Positions 35,055 through 43,766 of a DNA stretch of 64,000 bases are shown here, one piece after another. A model generated the notes under the pieces. That model did not search any database and was not told where the DNA came from. It was given only the letters and a program-made list of their open reading frames with translations. The translations under genes were made by a program, and so were the position numbers. Source of the stretch: Selenomonadaceae bacterium (GTDB lineage: Bacteria > Bacillota > Negativicutes > Selenomonadales > Selenomonadaceae); assembly GCA_017549815.1 (NCBI GenBank), contig JAFYNH010000007.1, positions 1 to 64,000 on the forward strand, in the 5' to 3' direction. How positions within the stretch are numbered: the first letter of the stretch is position 1; each line of letters opens with the position of its first letter.

Positions 35055-35432
35055 ATGGCACAACAGGGACTTGATTTGAACGCGATATTGCGCCAAGCAC
35101 AAGCGTTGCAAAAAAGTTTTGAGGAAAACAAGGCGAGAATTAAAAAAGAGACAGCTACGGCTCAAGTCGGCGGCGGCGTAGTTAGCGCGACTGTTGACGG
35201 CGAGAAAGTCGTTAAGGAAATTAAAATTTCGCCCGAACTTATTAAGGACGTGGAAGTCAGCGTTATTGAAGATTTGGTCGTCAGCGCGGTCAATGCGGCG
35301 AATGCTGAAATGGATAAAAAAATCAACTCGAATATGGCGGCATTTGCGGGCAATGCACTCGGCGGCATGGGCGGCAATCTCGGCAACATGGGAGACCTTA
35401 TCGGTAAGTTCTTAGGCGGCGGAAAAGTTTAA
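35055..35432 (+). CDS. ebfC: YbaB/EbfC nucleoid-associated protein
   Basis: A small DNA-binding dimer. The helical N-terminus is LNAILRQAQALQKSFEE; then VGGGVVSATVDGEKVVKEIK and ISPELIKDV follow. The C-terminal tail is rich in Gly and Met (ALGGMGGNLGNMG). 125 residues. It lies between dnaX and recR, as in most bacteria. Confidence 0.95.
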   Translation: MAQQGLDLNAILRQAQALQKSFEENKARIKKETATAQVGGGVVSATVDGEKVVKEIKISPELIKDVEVSVIEDLVVSAVNAANAEMDKKINSNMAAFAGNALGGMGGNLGNMGDLIGKFLGGGKV

Positions 35433-35444
35433 CGGGAAAATTTT

Positions 35445-36044
35445 ATGTCATCAAAAGCAATGGCGGCTTTGGTTGAGTCGCTGACGAAATTGCCGGGCGT
35501 CGGTGTCAAAACTGCCGCTCGGCTCGCTTATCATATAGCCGAAATGAAAGCCGACGACGTAGAAAATTTGGCGGCGGCAATTCGCTCCGTCAAGCTTGAT
35601 ACCCACGCTTGCGGAATTTGTTTCAACACAATCGACGCTGAAAAAAATATCTGCGACATTTGCGCCTCCGATAAACGCGACGGGAAAATTATTTGCGTAG
35701 TAAAGGACGCGAAGGATTTAGACGCAATCGAGCGCGCAGGTTCTTTCGACGGCAAATATCACGTGACGGGCGGATTAATTTCTCCGCTGGCGGGCGTGTC
35801 GCAAAATGATATTCATCTGCGCGAGCTGATAAAACGTGTCGGCGAAGAAAATGTTCAGGAAGTGATAATCGCGTTCGAGCCAACAGTCGAGGGCGATGCG
35901 ACTTCACTTTTTATATCGCGGCTGTTAAATCCTGCAGGCGTCAAGGTTACGAAACTTGCGCGAGGCTTAGCAGTCGGCGCGGACTTCGCGGGAACCGATT
36001 CTTTGACAATCGCCAAAGCTATAGAAAATCGTGTACCAGTTTAG
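35445..36044 (+). CDS. recR: Recombination mediator RecR
   Basis: Works with RecF/RecO in gap repair. It has the helix-hairpin-helix KLPGVGVKTAARLAYHI, the zinc finger CGICFNTIDAEKNICDIC and a Toprim domain starting ICVVKDAKDLDAIE, with VIIAFEPTVEGDAT. 199 residues, standard. It is last in the operon and ends at a bidirectional terminator. Confidence 0.97.
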   Translation: MSSKAMAALVESLTKLPGVGVKTAARLAYHIAEMKADDVENLAAAIRSVKLDTHACGICFNTIDAEKNICDICASDKRDGKIICVVKDAKDLDAIERAGSFDGKYHVTGGLISPLAGVSQNDIHLRELIKRVGEENVQEVIIAFEPTVEGDATSLFISRLLNPAGVKVTKLARGLAVGADFAGTDSLTIAKAIENRVPV

Positions 36045-36045
36045 A

Positions 36046-36088
36046 AATAAAAAAGCGTGAAGAAATTTCTCTCCACGCTAATTTTTTT
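36046..36088. terminator. Bidirectional terminator between recR and the toxin gene
   Basis: AGCGTG (36054-36059) pairs with CACGCT (36074-36079). An A run precedes and a T run follows, so it can act on both strands. Confidence 0.75.
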
Positions 36089-36365
36089 ATTCGCCGAAAA
36101 TATCTGCGTGTGTACCTGTCGCAGTCGCCAACAAAACCAATTCACCTTCATCTATTCGATAGACTAAAAGCCAATTAGGTTCAATATGACATTCGCGAAG
36201 GTCATCAAGGTCGCCTTTGAGTTGATGGTCATGATAGACTTCGGATAAAGGTTCGCCTGTTTTTAGCAAATCCAAAACGTCAAAAAGTTTTGAAAGATTC
36301 TTGCCGCGCCTCTTCATTCGTCGAATATCCTTGCGCATTCTCGTTGTGTAATTTACTTGATACAT
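36087..36365 (-). CDS. yafQ: RelE/YafQ-family toxin (mRNA interferase)
   Basis: A 92-residue ribosome-dependent mRNA endonuclease of the YafQ type. The basic N-terminal helix is TTRMRKDIRRMKRRGKN. The family motif YHDHQLKGDLDDLRECHI and the core strand WLLVYRIDEGELVLL follow, and THADIFGE closes the protein. The catalytic-site H residues expected in YafQ (HDH, CH) are present. Its ATG lies 3 bases after the antitoxin stop. Confidence 0.88.
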   Translation of the reverse strand: MYQVNYTTRMRKDIRRMKRRGKNLSKLFDVLDLLKTGEPLSEVYHDHQLKGDLDDLRECHIEPNWLLVYRIDEGELVLLATATGTHADIFGE

Positions 36366-36368
36366 TTT

Positions 36369-36635
36369 TTAATCGTCCTTCAGCATAGATTCTATTGCCT
36401 CTTCAACGGTATCGAAAGGTCCATAAAGATTTTTCTTCATACGAGCATCGCGAATGGCTTCCTCCAAGTCTTCAGGCATCTTGTAGTGTTTGACGGCGAA
36501 AGGAATTCCGTTTCTTGCAATGCACGCCTTGAAAAACATACGAACTGCCGTTTCCGTATCGAGACCAAGATCTTCAAACAATTCATCGACATTTTCTTTA
36601 AAGCTATCGTCCAAAGTCATTTGAAACGTTGCCAT
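36369..36635 (-). CDS. dinJ: RelB/DinJ-family antitoxin
   Basis: An 88-residue antitoxin. The N-terminal ribbon-helix-helix (ATFQMTLDDSFKENVDELFE) with LGLDTETAVRMFFKACIARN is the DinJ/RelB pattern; the acidic C-terminus would neutralise the toxin. Start at ATG 36635 behind GGAGG. It begins 15 bases after the leuA stop, so it may be read from the leuA transcript as well as from its own promoter. Confidence 0.88.
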   Translation of the reverse strand: MATFQMTLDDSFKENVDELFEDLGLDTETAVRMFFKACIARNGIPFAVKHYKMPEDLEEAIRDARMKKNLYGPFDTVEEAIESMLKDD

Positions 36636-36650
36636 GAGAATTTTCCTCCG

Positions 36651-38321
36651 TTACTTTTGGCTGACCATTCTGTTTATCGCGCTGAAGAGGGCTTGAATCG
36701 ACGCCGTGATAATATCGGTGTCCATGCCCGCGCCCCAGTAAATTTTGCCGTCCGCGCCCGTGATTGAGATATAAGCGATAGCCCGCGCAGATTGCCCGAT
36801 TTCCAAAGCGTGTTCGTTGTAAGTCAGATTGGAATAGTTTATGCCAAGATTTTTCTGCATAGCATTTGAAACCGCGTCGAGGCGACCGTTGCCACGTGCC
36901 CTGTAAGTTACTCGCTCGCCGTCGACTTCCAAATCTACACTGCCCGTGCGTGCTCCGCCCGGCTCTTTACGAAGATGAAATTCAAGCAATTTATACGGCT
37001 TGTCGACGTTGACATATTGGTCGTGGAAAATCTGATAAATTTCGTCGGGCAAAAGTTCTTTGTGCTTGCGGTCGGAAACACTCTTGACGCAATAGCCGAA
37101 GTCCTCGCGCATTTTCTTGGGCATTTCGACTCCGTAACGTTGCTCCATGATAAAGCCAACGCCGCCCTTGCCGCTCTGACTGTTGATTCTGATAACGTCG
37201 CTGTCGTAAGTCCTGCCTACGTCGTGCGGGTCGATTGGCAGATAAGGCACAGTCCAACGGTCGGGATTTTTTTCGTCGCGCCAATGCATTCCCTTAGCAA
37301 TCGCGTCTTGATGACTGCCACTAAACGCCGTAAAGACTAAAGCTCCCGCGTAGGGTTGACGGTCGTGGACGTGCATTCTAGTTACGCGCTCATACATTTC
37401 GACGAGTTCGGGCATATTGCTAAAGTCAAGTTCGGGGTCGACGCCCAGCGCGAACATATTCATTGCCAAAGTAACTATGTCGACGTTGCCAGTACGTTCG
37501 CCGTTGCCGAAAAGCGTCCCTTCAATTCTGTCTGCGCCCGCCAAAAGTCCGAGTTCGCAATCCGCTACGCCGCAACCTCTGTCGTTATGCGGGTGAAGGC
37601 TCAAGACAACTTTATCGCGGAACTTGAGATATTTATTTATGTAGGCAACCTGCGCGGCGTAAACATGCGGCAAGCTCATTTCAACCGTAACGGGAATATT
37701 TATAATCGGGCGGCGGTCAATGACAGGCTCCCACACGTCGAGAACGGCGTTGCAAACTTCCAGCGCGTATTCTGGCTCGGTTCCCGTAAAACTTTCGGGC
37801 GAATATTCAAAGCGATAATTCGCGCCCGCCTTCTCCGTCAGCTCAAGTAAAAGTTTCGCGCCGTCTGTGGCGATTTTTTTAATTTCGTCCTTTGACATTC
37901 TGAAAACTTGTTCGCGTTGCGCAACCGAAACGGAATTGTAGACGTGAACAATCGCATTCTTCGCGCCTTCGAGTGCCTCAAAAGTTTTCTTTATAATATG
38001 TTCCCGCGCCTGCGTCAAAACTTGTACAGTTACGTCGTCGGGAATAAGATTATCTTCAATCAGCTTGCGAAGGAGCGCGTATTCGGTCTCGCTGGCGGCG
38101 GGGAAACCAACTTCAATTTCTTTAAATCCGATTTTGACGAGCGTCTTATAAAACTCAATTTTCTCGTCGAGGCTCATCGGGATAATCAGCGATTGATTGC
38201 CGTCGCGCAGGTCAACACTGCACCACACGGGAGCCTTTTCGGGATATTCCTTCTGCGCCCAATCCAAAATTATTTCGGGCGGCATGTAATAGCCCTTGCT
38301 GTACTTTGTATGATTTTTCAA
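36651..38321 (-). CDS. leuA: 2-isopropylmalate synthase (long LeuA2-type)
   Basis: Condenses acetyl-CoA with 2-oxoisovalerate, the first step of leucine synthesis. WCSVDLRDGNQSLIIPMS has the metal-binding Asp/Arg/Asp-Gly region. SLHPHNDRGCGVADCELGLL and GTLFGNGERTGNVDI are the catalytic HxH and NGxGER-like signatures. A C-terminal leucine-sensing domain (about residues 435-556) is present. The upstream open frame to 38351 is replaced by TTG 38321, 9 bases from GGAGG. No other leu gene is nearby; the upstream gap contains ATTACGCATT-type repeats. Confidence 0.93.
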   Translation of the reverse strand: MKNHTKYSKGYYMPPEIILDWAQKEYPEKAPVWCSVDLRDGNQSLIIPMSLDEKIEFYKTLVKIGFKEIEVGFPAASETEYALLRKLIEDNLIPDDVTVQVLTQAREHIIKKTFEALEGAKNAIVHVYNSVSVAQREQVFRMSKDEIKKIATDGAKLLLELTEKAGANYRFEYSPESFTGTEPEYALEVCNAVLDVWEPVIDRRPIINIPVTVEMSLPHVYAAQVAYINKYLKFRDKVVLSLHPHNDRGCGVADCELGLLAGADRIEGTLFGNGERTGNVDIVTLAMNMFALGVDPELDFSNMPELVEMYERVTRMHVHDRQPYAGALVFTAFSGSHQDAIAKGMHWRDEKNPDRWTVPYLPIDPHDVGRTYDSDVIRINSQSGKGGVGFIMEQRYGVEMPKKMREDFGYCVKSVSDRKHKELLPDEIYQIFHDQYVNVDKPYKLLEFHLRKEPGGARTGSVDLEVDGERVTYRARGNGRLDAVSNAMQKNLGINYSNLTYNEHALEIGQSARAIAYISITGADGKIYWGAGMDTDIITASIQALFSAINRMVSQK

Positions 38322-38337
38322 AACTAAATACCTCCAA

Positions 38338-38380
38338 AAGGCAATGCACAATTCGTAATGCGCAATGCGTAATTAAAATT
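38338..38380. repeat. ATTACGCATT-type repeat upstream of leuA
   Basis: GCAATGCACAATTCGTAATG and CGCAATGCGTAATTAAAATT, the same word family as at 10701. Confidence 0.7.
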
Positions 38381-38447
38381 CATTCTTCAACGTTTCTGCC
38401 TTGCGCGGAATTATACCAGATAAAAATCTGCGCGTCGAATAAATTTT

Positions 38448-38477
38448 TTGACAAGCCCGCGATACTTCAAATATAAT
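38448..38477 (+). promoter_or_regulatory. Promoter of the binding-protein array
   Basis: Perfect boxes: TTGACA (38448-38453) and TATAAT (38472-38477), 18-base spacer. It serves copy 1 and possibly the following copies. Confidence 0.8.
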
Positions 38478-38515
38478 TTAGCAGATTAATTCTTTTTAGG
38501 AAAGGAGTTTACAGC

Positions 38516-39313
38516 ATGAAGAAAATTATTTTGCCACTCTTGATAATGATTCTTTTTATAGCAGGTTGCAGTAAACTCGAACAGGGAGTAAAAGATATAA
38601 GCGGCTTTAAGTATTCGGAAAAAATTATCGTCGGGATTGATGACGAATTCCCGCCTATGGGTTTCCGTGACGAACGCGGCGAACTCGTCGGCTTTGATAT
38701 TGACCTTGCTAAAGAGACTGCTAAGCGTATGGGCGTCGAATTTGAATTCCGCCCCATTGACTGGAATAATAAACGCGAAGAGCTACTTTCTGGGCATGTA
38801 GATATTATCTGGAACGGGCTTGATATAACCGACGAGCGCAAAGAATTTATGATTTTCAGCAAACCCTACATGGACGACCGCCAAATAGTTCTCGCTAAAA
38901 AGGACAGCGATTGGGATATTCATTCCGAATACGACCTTGCAGATAAAATCGTCGGGACGCAAGCTGGCTCCACCTCCGATTGTTATCTCAAAAGAAATCT
39001 TAAAGACCGTTTGAAAAACCATAGAACTTACAGCAAGTTCAAAGAGGCACTTAACGCCTTAATGAACGACGAGATTGAAGTTATCGTTTGCGACGAATTA
39101 ATCGCCCGCTACGAGGCAAGAAATAATCCAAATCTTAAAGTAATCGAAGCTAAAATCGGCGTCATCACTGAAACGGGTATCGGCTTTCGCAAGGAAGATA
39201 CCGAACTCCGCGACCAAGTTCAAAAAGTTTTCGACGGAATGATTAAAGACGGCACCGCTAAAAAAATTTCCGAAAAATGGTTTCAAGCCGACCTTATAAA
39301 GGCTCGTAGATAA
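38516..39313 (+). CDS. Amino-acid-binding lipoprotein, array copy 1
   Basis: A family 3 extracellular solute-binding protein (glutamine/histidine/arginine type). The signal peptide MKKIILPLLIMILFIAGCS has lipobox IAGC. The mature domain begins IIVGIDDEFPPMGFRDERGE. GFDIDLAKETAKRMG is the family signature, and KIVGTQAGSTSD is the ligand-contacting hinge segment. 265 residues. SD AAAGGAG precedes the ATG. It is first in a run of eight paralogues with one permease; ligand unknown. Confidence 0.93.
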   Translation: MKKIILPLLIMILFIAGCSKLEQGVKDISGFKYSEKIIVGIDDEFPPMGFRDERGELVGFDIDLAKETAKRMGVEFEFRPIDWNNKREELLSGHVDIIWNGLDITDERKEFMIFSKPYMDDRQIVLAKKDSDWDIHSEYDLADKIVGTQAGSTSDCYLKRNLKDRLKNHRTYSKFKEALNALMNDEIEVIVCDELIARYEARNNPNLKVIEAKIGVITETGIGFRKEDTELRDQVQKVFDGMIKDGTAKKISEKWFQADLIKARR

Positions 39314-39337
39314 TTTCTTCGTAAAGGACTCCGTATT

Positions 39338-40120
39338 ATGAAAAAAATTTTAACGGCAACATTGCTCCTCACGCTAACAATCTGCGCGGGTTGCGACAAT
39401 AGTTTTAGCAATGCAAATAAAATTATCGTCGGGCTTGATGATAACTTCCCGCCAATGAGTTTCCGCGACGCCAAAGGAATTATCGGCGGCTTTGACGTTG
39501 ATCTTGCTAAAGAAACTGCAAAGCGGCTCGGCATGAAAATTGAATTCAAGTCTATCGATTGGAGTTTGAAATTGGACGAACTCAACAGCAAACATATTGA
39601 TATAATTTGGAGTGGACTGGACATCACGCCCGAACGTCAGGAAGATATTCTTTTCAGTAAGCCCTACATGGATAATCGGCAAATCGTCTTCGTAAGGCGC
39701 GACGGCGATTTTAAAATAATTTCCGAAATCGACCTTGCAGGCAAAATCGTCGGGACGCAAGCCGGCTCCACCGTCAGTGATTATCTCGACACCAATGAAA
39801 ATCTTAAAAATTCCTTCCGCGAATTAAAAACTTATAACACCTATACAAACGCTTGGAATGCCCTAGACTACGGCGAGATTGACGCGCTTATCTGCGATGA
39901 AATTTTCGGGCGTTACGCAATGAGCAAGGAACTTGATAAATTTGAGGCTCTCAACGTAATTGTCGGCACCGCCAGTTCGTTTGGAGTCGGTTTCCGTAAA
40001 ACAGACGTTGAACTCCGCAATAAAGTTCAAAAAGTTTTAAATGAAATGATTAAGGACGGCACCGCTAAAAAGATTTCCGAGCGTTGGTTTCAAGCCGACC
40101 TTATTAAGTCTCACAGGTGA
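39338..40120 (+). CDS. Amino-acid-binding lipoprotein, array copy 2
   Basis: A paralogue of copy 1 (260 residues). The lipobox CAGC is in MKKILTATLLLTLTICAGCD. IIVGLDDNFPPMSFRDAKG and GFDVDLAKETAKRLG follow. The ending KKISERWFQADLIKSHR is almost that of copy 1, placing it closest to that copy. The codons for TICAG contain one ATCTGCGCG site (39380). The gap to copy 1 is 24 bases, so they are probably co-transcribed. Confidence 0.93.
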   Translation: MKKILTATLLLTLTICAGCDNSFSNANKIIVGLDDNFPPMSFRDAKGIIGGFDVDLAKETAKRLGMKIEFKSIDWSLKLDELNSKHIDIIWSGLDITPERQEDILFSKPYMDNRQIVFVRRDGDFKIISEIDLAGKIVGTQAGSTVSDYLDTNENLKNSFRELKTYNTYTNAWNALDYGEIDALICDEIFGRYAMSKELDKFEALNVIVGTASSFGVGFRKTDVELRNKVQKVLNEMIKDGTAKKISERWFQADLIKSHR

Positions 40121-40156
40121 TAAATTTTTTATTTATGTAAGGAGGTTTAAAGCGGT

Positions 40157-40969
40157 ATGAAGAAAATTTTGTTTTACGCATTACTAATTACGAATTGCGC
40201 ATTGCTTTTAGCGGGTTGCGGCGGTAATAAAAATTTGCAGGACGACGCTGAAAATGATTTTGAAAAGCTAATTATCGGGCTTGATGACGCCTACCCGCCA
40301 TTCGGTTTCAGAGATGAGAATAATGAAATTATCGGCTTTGACATTGACCTTGCTAACGAAGTCGCCGACCGCATAGGTGTTGAAATCGAATTCAAAGGCA
40401 TTGACTGGAATAAAAAATATGAGGAACTTGACGGCGGACTAATCGACGTTATTTGGAGCGGCTTTAACATAACGCCCGAACGCGAGGAGCACGTCATTTT
40501 TACAAAGCCCTACATGCTCAATCGGCAAGTTATTTTGGTTGCAAAGGGTAATAAGCCCGGCATTGTAACGGCATCCGACCTTGCGGGCAAAGTCGTCGGT
40601 ACACAACTTAGCTCGCCCGCCGACGATTTCATTAACAAGGATAAGGAGCTTAAAGATAGTTTCGCCAAGCTTGTAACTTACGATAATTATAAACATGCGT
40701 TTGAGGCATTATCGAAAGGCGAAGTCGAGGCTATTGTTTGTGATGAATTAGTTGTTCGCTACGAAATGAGTCGCCACCACGATAAATTTGAGACGGTTGA
40801 GGCGACAATCGGCACCGTTACGGAAATAGGCGTTGGCTTTCGCAAAAAAGATACTGCTCTGCGCGACCGCGTCCAAAGTGCTCTCGACGAAATTATAAAG
40901 GACGGCACCGCTGAGAAAATTTCGGAGGAATGGTTTCAAGCCGATTTAATCAGGACGCATATAAGGTAA
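40157..40969 (+). CDS. Amino-acid-binding lipoprotein, array copy 3
   Basis: 270 residues. Most of the signal peptide (FYALLITNCALLLAGC) is encoded by TTACGCATTACTAATTACGA and ATTGCGCATTGC, i.e. the intergenic ATTACGCATT repeat. The mature part is LIIGLDDAYPPFGFRDENNE, with GFDIDLANEVADRIG. It differs from the others in the hinge (VVGTQLSSPADDF, no QAGS), suggesting another ligand. SD is AAGGAGG. Confidence 0.93.
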   Translation: MKKILFYALLITNCALLLAGCGGNKNLQDDAENDFEKLIIGLDDAYPPFGFRDENNEIIGFDIDLANEVADRIGVEIEFKGIDWNKKYEELDGGLIDVIWSGFNITPEREEHVIFTKPYMLNRQVILVAKGNKPGIVTASDLAGKVVGTQLSSPADDFINKDKELKDSFAKLVTYDNYKHAFEALSKGEVEAIVCDELVVRYEMSRHHDKFETVEATIGTVTEIGVGFRKKDTALRDRVQSALDEIIKDGTAEKISEEWFQADLIRTHIR

Positions 40970-40998
40970 TTTGGTTTTTCGGGGAGGTTTTAATCGGC

Positions 40999-41787
40999 AT
41001 GAAAAAAATTTTGCTTTACGCATTACTAATTACGAATTGCGCATTGCTTTTCGTGGGTTGCGGCTTCAATTCCAATGAACGCGAGAAATTAATCATAGGT
41101 ATCGACGACGAATTTGCGCCAATGGGTTTTCGCGACGAAGGCGGAAATATCGTCGGCTTTGACGTTGACTTAGCTAAGGAGGCGGCGGCGCGAATGGACG
41201 TTGAATTGGAATTCGTGCCTATTCTCTGGGATAATAAAGAGAAAGAAATAACGTCGGGCAATATCGATATGATTTGGAACGGTTGCGACATTATGGAGGA
41301 ATATAAAAATTACATGACGTTCAGCGAACCTTATATGGACAATCGGCAAATACTTTTAGTGCGCAAGAGTAATACGCAAGGCATTCATAATTTAAACGAC
41401 CTTAAAGATAAAGTCGTCGGAACTCAGTCAGGCTCGAACTCGGAAGATTATGTTGAAGAAAATCCCGACCTTAAAAATAGTTTCGACGAATTCAAGACTT
41501 ATCGCAATATTAAAGAGGGATTCACGGCTCTCAATGATAAAAAGTGCGACGTGCTGATTATCGACGAAATCGCGGCACGTTATGAAATCATAAGAAAGCC
41601 CGCCACGTTTGAAATTATTGATTTAACTGTTGGTCCTGTGACAGAATTCGGCATAGGTTTTCGCAAGGACAATGTCGAATTACGCGACCGAATTCAAAAA
41701 GTTTTTGATGAGATGATTGAAGACGGTACCGCTAAGAAAATTTCTATGCGCTGGTTTGGAAGTGACCTTGTTAAAGTTCATGATTGA
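40999..41787 (+). CDS. Amino-acid-binding lipoprotein, array copy 4
   Basis: 262 residues from ATG 40999; the longer open frame to 40930 overlaps copy 3 and is rejected. As in copy 3, the signal peptide YALLITNCALLFVGC is repeat-encoded. KLIIGIDDEFAPMGFRDEGG, then NIDMIWNGCDIMEEYKNYM and RNIKEGF make it most like copy 7. The stop codon (41785-41787) lies exactly at the border of the inserted 340-bp element, whose TTGAC starts at 41784. Confidence 0.92.
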   Translation: MKKILLYALLITNCALLFVGCGFNSNEREKLIIGIDDEFAPMGFRDEGGNIVGFDVDLAKEAAARMDVELEFVPILWDNKEKEITSGNIDMIWNGCDIMEEYKNYMTFSEPYMDNRQILLVRKSNTQGIHNLNDLKDKVVGTQSGSNSEDYVEENPDLKNSFDEFKTYRNIKEGFTALNDKKCDVLIIDEIAARYEIIRKPATFEIIDLTVGPVTEFGIGFRKDNVELRDRIQKVFDEMIEDGTAKKISMRWFGSDLVKVHD

Positions 41788-41885
41788 CACTCCCCAAAGG
41801 GGATTCTTGAGAACATAAATGCTCAAAGGCTGAGCCAAACAGCCCCTACCCTGTTACCAGAAGGCTTCAGGCTACTTTTTACTTT
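41764..41885 (-). ncRNA. Putative stand-alone omega-like RNA of the 340-bp element
   Basis: On minus, AGCCTGAAGCCTTCTGG, TAACAGGGTAGGGGCTG, TTTGGCTCAGCCTTTGAG and the right-end hairpin reproduce the scaffold layout seen next to tnpB in the other copies. The guide would read TCATGAACTTTAACAAGG, complementary to the end of binding-protein copy 4. Expression is unproven; a TACAAT box occurs near 42045 on minus. Confidence 0.4.
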
Positions 41886-42123
41886 AGTACCGTCATTTCG
41901 TAGTATTTGCGAGTTTAATGCCTCCAGCAGCTAACCAACAGGTCAGGTTGAGCAAGGGACGCAACCACCCCAAAACGGTTTCGTTTCAACCGTTGATTCT
42001 TCTTACACTATTTTTTTAGAGAGGAAGGCTAACCTCTTGTTCACATTGTAGAGTAAATATTTCTCACAGTCAATTGCGGCTTATATCCCCACGAATAAAT
42101 TCGGGGGTCTTACGCCGTGAACG
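41784..42123 (-). mobile_element. Non-autonomous IS605-type element with guide-RNA-like end, no tnpB
   Basis: On the minus strand it begins after TTTAT (42124-42128 read in reverse) with a subterminal hairpin (CCCCGAAT, TT, ATTCGTGGGG). It ends TTCTCAAGAATCCCC, hairpin, GTGTCAA. That right end matches the element ends at 141 and 1997. The inner about 70 bases match the guide-RNA scaffold at window positions 2-56. No open frame longer than about 25 codons is seen. The target side TTTAT is the same as for the full element at 598. It is inserted at the end of binding-protein copy 4. Confidence 0.75.
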
Positions 42124-42149
42124 ATAAATTAAAGTTTTAGGAGGCTTTT

Positions 42150-42920
42150 ATGAGGAAAATTTTAATGGCAATCTGCGCGTTGGTTTTGCTTATGACAGGT
42201 TGTTTCGGCATTGAAAATAAGCCGCCAAATTTAGTCGTCGGGCTTGATGAAGAATATGCGCCAATGGGTTTCCGCGACGAACAAGACGAACTTATTGGCT
42301 TTGACATTGACCTTGCCAAAGAAACGGCTAAGCGCATGGGCATTGCGATTGAATTCAAGCCGATTATCTGGGACAGCAAAATAGCGGAGCTTAAGTCGGG
42401 CAATATCGATATAATTTGGAACGGACTGGATATTACGCCCGAACGAAAGAAAGATATTCTTTACAGCAAGCCTTACCTAGACAATCGCCAAATTCTTCTG
42501 ATTAAAAAGAACAGTCAGTTGAATTTTCAATCCGAAAGCGACTTGGCGGGCAAAATCGTCGGGACGCAAGCTGGTTCAAACTCTGAAACCTACGTTATCA
42601 AGAACGAAAACCTTCAAAACACTTTTAAAGAATTTAGAACTTACGGCACAGTCAAGGCGGCATTTGAGGCTTTGGAGAGCGGCGCGGTGGACGTATTAAT
42701 TTGCGATGAAATTGCCGCACGCTACGAGATAAGCAAAATCCCGAAAAAGTTTAAGATAATCGACGTGATAATCGGTCCTGTTACCAGAATCGGAATAGGT
42801 TTCCGCAAAGATGATGTCGAATTGCGCAACCGCGTTCAGGCGGCATTTGACGAGATTGTTAAAGACGGCACTGCCCAAAAAATTTCGGAGAAATGGTTTG
42901 GAGCCAACCTCATTAAGTAA
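42150..42920 (+). CDS. Amino-acid-binding lipoprotein, array copy 5
   Basis: 256 residues with signal peptide MRKILMAICALVLLMTGC. LVVGLDEEYAPMGFRDEQDE and LDITPERKKDILYSKPYLDN are shared almost word for word with copy 6. The hinge is KIVGTQAGSNSETYV. The start follows TAGGAGG about 8 bases after the inserted element, so its transcription may now depend on the element's flank. Confidence 0.93.
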   Translation: MRKILMAICALVLLMTGCFGIENKPPNLVVGLDEEYAPMGFRDEQDELIGFDIDLAKETAKRMGIAIEFKPIIWDSKIAELKSGNIDIIWNGLDITPERKKDILYSKPYLDNRQILLIKKNSQLNFQSESDLAGKIVGTQAGSNSETYVIKNENLQNTFKEFRTYGTVKAAFEALESGAVDVLICDEIAARYEISKIPKKFKIIDVIIGPVTRIGIGFRKDDVELRNRVQAAFDEIVKDGTAQKISEKWFGANLIK

Positions 42921-42953
42921 AAATTTTTAAAAGATTTATGGAGTTTGTTTATT

Positions 42954-43739
42954 ATGAAAAAATTTTTTTATTACGCATTAAGCCTTACGCTTTTTGCATT
43001 TTTTTTATTCGGTTGCGGGAGCTTGAATAATCAAAAAAAGCTTGTTGTCGGGATTGATGAAGAATATGCGCCAATGGGTTTCCGCAACGAACAGGGCGAA
43101 CTTGTCGGCTTTGACATTGACCTTGCCAAAGAGACGGCTAAGCGCATGGACGTTGCGATTGAATTCAAGCCGATTAACTGGGACAACAAGATAGTTGAGC
43201 TAAAAACCGGCAATATCGACATGATTTGGAACGGACTCGATATTACGCCCGAACGCAAGAAAGATATTCTTTACAGCAAGCCCTACCTAGACAATCAGCA
43301 AATTCTTTCAATTAGGGCGGACGGCAATTTAAAAATTAAATCAAGAAAAGACCTCGCGGGTAAAATCGTCGGGACACAAGCCGGCTCGACTTCAGAAACG
43401 TACATAATTAGAAATGAGATACTTCAAAACAGTTTTGCGGCTTTTAAAGTTTATGATACATTCAAGACGGCATTTGAGGCTTTGGAGAGCGGCGCGATTG
43501 ACGTTTTGATTTGCGACGAAATTGTTTTGCGCTACGAGATAAGCAAGAATCCAAATAAATTTAAGATAATCGACATGACGATTGGAGACGCTACCGAATT
43601 TGGAATTGGTTTTCGCAAAAATGATATTGCCCTGCGCGACCGCGTTCAGACGGCTTTTGATGAAATTGTCGCCGACGGTACAGCTAGGAAAATTTCGGAG
43701 AAATGGTTTGGAGCCAACCTTATCAAGTCGAATAAATGA
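42954..43739 (+). CDS. Amino-acid-binding lipoprotein, array copy 6
   Basis: 261 residues. Start at ATG 42954; the earlier in-frame start at 42945 lies too close to the weak SD (TGGAGT). The signal peptide YYALSLTLFAFFLFGC is partly encoded by ATTACGCATTAAGCCTTACG. It is the closest paralogue of copy 5 in the ERKKDILYSKPYLDN region. The hinge is GTQAGSTSETYI. Confidence 0.93.
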   Translation: MKKFFYYALSLTLFAFFLFGCGSLNNQKKLVVGIDEEYAPMGFRNEQGELVGFDIDLAKETAKRMDVAIEFKPINWDNKIVELKTGNIDMIWNGLDITPERKKDILYSKPYLDNQQILSIRADGNLKIKSRKDLAGKIVGTQAGSTSETYIIRNEILQNSFAAFKVYDTFKTAFEALESGAIDVLICDEIVLRYEISKNPNKFKIIDMTIGDATEFGIGFRKNDIALRDRVQTAFDEIVADGTARKISEKWFGANLIKSNK

Positions 43740-43766
43740 TTTAAATTTTTTATGGGAGTTTTTGCT

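Noticed and set aside
38322-38515. T-box or leucine leader before leuA
   Set aside because: The gap is short, filled with repeats and a divergent promoter; no T-box sequence or Leu-rich leader peptide was found.
41935-41980. SRP-like AGGTCAGG...GCAACC segment as an SRP RNA apex
   Set aside because: It lies inside the 340-bp IS605-type element; GGTT/AACC pairing and the context fit the element's own structure better.
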